This document shows, in pieces, positions 6,043-8,005 of a DNA stretch of 8,005 bases. The first letter of the stretch is position 1; the number at the start of each line of letters is the position of its first letter. Source of the DNA: Lysobacterales bacterium (lineage in GTDB: Bacteria; Pseudomonadota; Gammaproteobacteria; Xanthomonadales; Xanthomonadaceae); contig JAGRJX010000126.1 of the NCBI GenBank assembly GCA_020442545.1, forward strand, positions 3,882-11,886, in the 5' to 3' direction. Under the pieces are notes generated by a model that was not told where the DNA came from, made no database searches, and worked only from the letters and a program-made list of their open reading frames with translations. A program made the position numbers and the translations under genes.

Positions 6043-8005
6043 CACGGCGTATCGATCGCCATGAAAGTGCCGTCGGCCACGTTACAGGCCGTGCTGTCTA
6101 CACTGACGAGCAGCACCTGCCGGAAGGCATGTTGAGCCTGTTTCCGGTGCAGTCGCCGCATGCACACGCGCGGATCGCGCGCATCAATGCCGAAGCCGCC
6201 TTGGCGCTGTCCGGCGTGATCGCCGTGCTGACCGTCGCCGACATTCCCGGCGAGAACGATACCGGCCCGATCCGCCAGGACGAGCCGCTGATTCCTATCG
6301 ATACCGTCGAGTTCCACGGACAGGCCGTGGCCTGGGTGCTGGCCGAGGACGAAGCCATAGCGATGCGCGCTGCTGGCGAGGTGAATGTCGAGTACCAATC
6401 ACTGTCACCGTGTATCGGCATTCCTGCGGCGATGGCTGCCGAGCGCTACCACGGCGATCCAGCCTTCGTGCGACGCGGTGATGTGGAAACCGGCCTGTCG
6501 AACGCACCGCATCGCCTGAGCGGCGACGTCGTGATCGGCGGACAGGATCATTTTTACCTGGAAACACAGGCGAGCTGGGCACAGGTCGATTCCGAAGGGC
6601 TGCTGCAAATCACGTCGTCCACCCAGCACCCGAGCGAGACGCAGCACATCGTCGCCCGGGTGCTGGGCCTGCCGTCCAGTCGCGTGGTCTGCCGGAGCCT
6701 GCGCATGGGTGGCGGCTTTGGTGGCAAGGAGACCCAGGCCAATCCGTATGCGGCAATGGCGGCGCTGGCGGCGTGGAAGACGCGCCGACCGGTGCGGATC
6801 AAGCTGCCGCGAAGCGTCGACATGCAGATGACCGGCAAGCGCCATCCGTTTCTCGGTCGGTATGACGTTGGTTTTGACGAGAGCGGGAAACTCCTCGCCG
6901 CGCGCATCCTGCTGGTCGCCGACGGCGGCTGGAGCACCGATCTGTCGCCGCCGGTTCTGATGCGCGCGATGGTGCATGTCGATAACGCCTACTTCATCCC
7001 CGACATTGAAGTTCAGGGTCGCATCGCGCGCACGCACACGGCGTCCAACACGGCCTTCCGTGGGTTTGGCGGACCGCAGGGCATGCTGGTGGGCGAGGAC
7101 ATGATCGATCGCGCGGCGCGGCATCTGGGCCTGGCGGTAGATGAAGTGCGCGAGCGCAATTTCTATCGTGGTGGCCCGGATGATGCGGGCAACCAGACAC
7201 CCTACGGCCAGCCGGTGATCGACAACCACCTGCCGGCACTGTGGTCACAGCTGAAGACGTCGAGCGACTACGCGAGGCGTCGTGAAGCTATCACCGCATT
7301 CAATGCCGACCACGCACGGCGCAAGCGCGGCCTCGCCATCACGCCGGTCAAGTTCGGCATCTCCTTCAACAAGGTCGAGTACAACCAGGCCGGCGCGTTG
7401 GTGCACATCTACGCCGATGGCAGTGTGCAGCTGAATCACGGCGGCACCGAGATGGGGCAGGGCCTGCACAGCAAGATGCTGGCGGTGGCGTCCCGCGTAC
7501 TGGGCATCAGGGTGGACCGCATCCAGATCATGGTGACGCGAACCGACAAGGTGCCGAATACATCGGCCACGGCGGCGAGCAGCGGCTCCGACCTCAACGG
7601 CCAGGCGGTGAACGCGGCTTGCGAAACCTTGCTGTCGCGATTGCGTCCGGTTGCCGCAACGCATCTCGGTGTGGACGAGTCATGGATCGACTTTGGTGAC
7701 GATGTGGCCTTCGTTCGCGATGCGCCGGATCGCCGCATCGCCTTCAACGACCTTGCCGCTGCGGCCTATGCGGCGCGCGTCAGCCTGTCCACCACCGGCT
7801 ACTACCGCACGCCGGGTCTGAAGTGGGATCCGGCGAAAGGTCATGGCCATCCGTTCTACTACTACGCCTTCGGCGCGGCGGTGAGCGAAGTCGAGGTGTG
7901 CGGTGATACCGGCATCCATCGGCTGCTGCGTGCCGACCTGCTGCATGACGTCGGTGACTCGCTGCTGGAAGCGGTGGATCGCGGCCAGATCGAAGGCGGC
8001 TTCGT
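6039..8005 (+). CDS. xdhB: Xanthine dehydrogenase large, molybdopterin-binding subunit (3' end missing)
   Basis: XdhB holds the molybdenum cofactor and the purine site. The frame is open from 6039 to the right edge, giving 655 residues of an expected 770-790. The N-terminal a/b hammerhead domain includes GHVTGRAVYTDEQHLPEGML. Active-site segments are GGQDHFYLE (Gln169, near the molybdenum), GGGFGGKET (Glu231, equivalent to bovine Glu802), TAFRGFGGPQGM (Arg341, bovine Arg880), KFGISF (Phe443, bovine Phe1009) and TAASSGSDLNGQAV (Ala512-Ala513, bovine Ala1078-1079). By my hand alignment, the position of the second stacking residue, bovine Phe914, is Tyr389 in TPYGQ. Glu802, Arg880 and the phenylalanines mark a purine oxidase rather than an aldehyde oxidase. 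The general-base glutamate in the GEPP motif (bovine Glu1261) lies beyond the window. The start overlaps the xdhA stop by 4 bases and has a good GGAG. The cofactor chaperone gene xdhC often follows xdhB and is not visible here. Confidence 0.96.
   Translation, partial: MTRRIDRHESAVGHVTGRAVYTDEQHLPEGMLSLFPVQSPHAHARIARINAEAALALSGVIAVLTVADIPGENDTGPIRQDEPLIPIDTVEFHGQAVAWVLAEDEAIAMRAAGEVNVEYQSLSPCIGIPAAMAAERYHGDPAFVRRGDVETGLSNAPHRLSGDVVIGGQDHFYLETQASWAQVDSEGLLQITSSTQHPSETQHIVARVLGLPSSRVVCRSLRMGGGFGGKETQANPYAAMAALAAWKTRRPVRIKLPRSVDMQMTGKRHPFLGRYDVGFDESGKLLAARILLVADGGWSTDLSPPVLMRAMVHVDNAYFIPDIEVQGRIARTHTASNTAFRGFGGPQGMLVGEDMIDRAARHLGLAVDEVRERNFYRGGPDDAGNQTPYGQPVIDNHLPALWSQLKTSSDYARRREAITAFNADHARRKRGLAITPVKFGISFNKVEYNQAGALVHIYADGSVQLNHGGTEMGQGLHSKMLAVASRVLGIRVDRIQIMVTRTDKVPNTSATAASSGSDLNGQAVNAACETLLSRLRPVAATHLGVDESWIDFGDDVAFVRDAPDRRIAFNDLAAAAYAARVSLSTTGYYRTPGLKWDPAKGHGHPFYYYAFGAAVSEVEVCGDTGIHRLLRADLLHDVGDSLLEAVDRGQIEGGF

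Noticed and set aside
6405..7229. A 274-codon open frame antisense to xdhB
   Set aside because: xdhB on the + strand carries all the expected molybdopterin motifs here. The antisense product has no motif or plausible start context.
1..8005. Mobile elements, CRISPR repeats, tRNA genes or prophage remnants
   Set aside because: Intact metabolic genes cover nearly the whole window. No transposase, direct-repeat array, cloverleaf or integration-site pattern was seen on either strand.

Overview
The window is an almost gap-free purine catabolism locus from a high-GC bacterium. The best fit is a proteobacterium: the allantoinase is of the PuuE type, the urate oxidase is the membrane/cytochrome c PuuD type, and xanthine dehydrogenase is split into XdhA and XdhB. 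No rRNA, tRNA or other phylogenetic marker is present, so the lineage cannot be fixed further. I see no tRNA, CRISPR array, insertion sequence or prophage gene.

Layout. Bases 1-2868 (+ strand) carry puuE (5' end cut by the window), uraD, alc and allA. Bases 2880-4524 (- strand) carry uraH followed by puuD. Bases 4525-4647 are the only sizeable non-coding stretch, a 123-bp divergent control region. Bases 4648-8005 (+ strand) carry xdhA and xdhB, with xdhB cut by the right edge. There are therefore three apparent transcription units: puuE-uraD-alc-allA rightward, uraH-puuD leftward, and xdhA-xdhB rightward. The first two meet tail to tail with 11 bp between their stop codons. The last two start back to back.

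Pathway. XdhAB oxidises hypoxanthine and xanthine to urate. PuuD oxidises urate to 5-hydroxyisourate and passes the electrons to a cytochrome c domain. UraH hydrolyses 5-hydroxyisourate to OHCU. UraD decarboxylates OHCU to S-allantoin. PuuE opens allantoin to allantoate. Alc splits allantoate into ureidoglycolate and urea. AllA splits ureidoglycolate into glyoxylate and urea. Every enzymatic step from xanthine to glyoxylate plus two urea is encoded once in about 8 kb. Not seen in the window are XdhC (cofactor insertion), a purine or allantoin transporter, a regulator, urease and glyoxylate-using enzymes. They may lie outside it.

The genes are all recognisable members of known families, and I did not find an undescribed system. 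The points most worth a second look are the divergent control region with a perfect 18-bp inverted repeat, the possibly leaderless xdhA start, and the tight convergent junction between allA and puuD.
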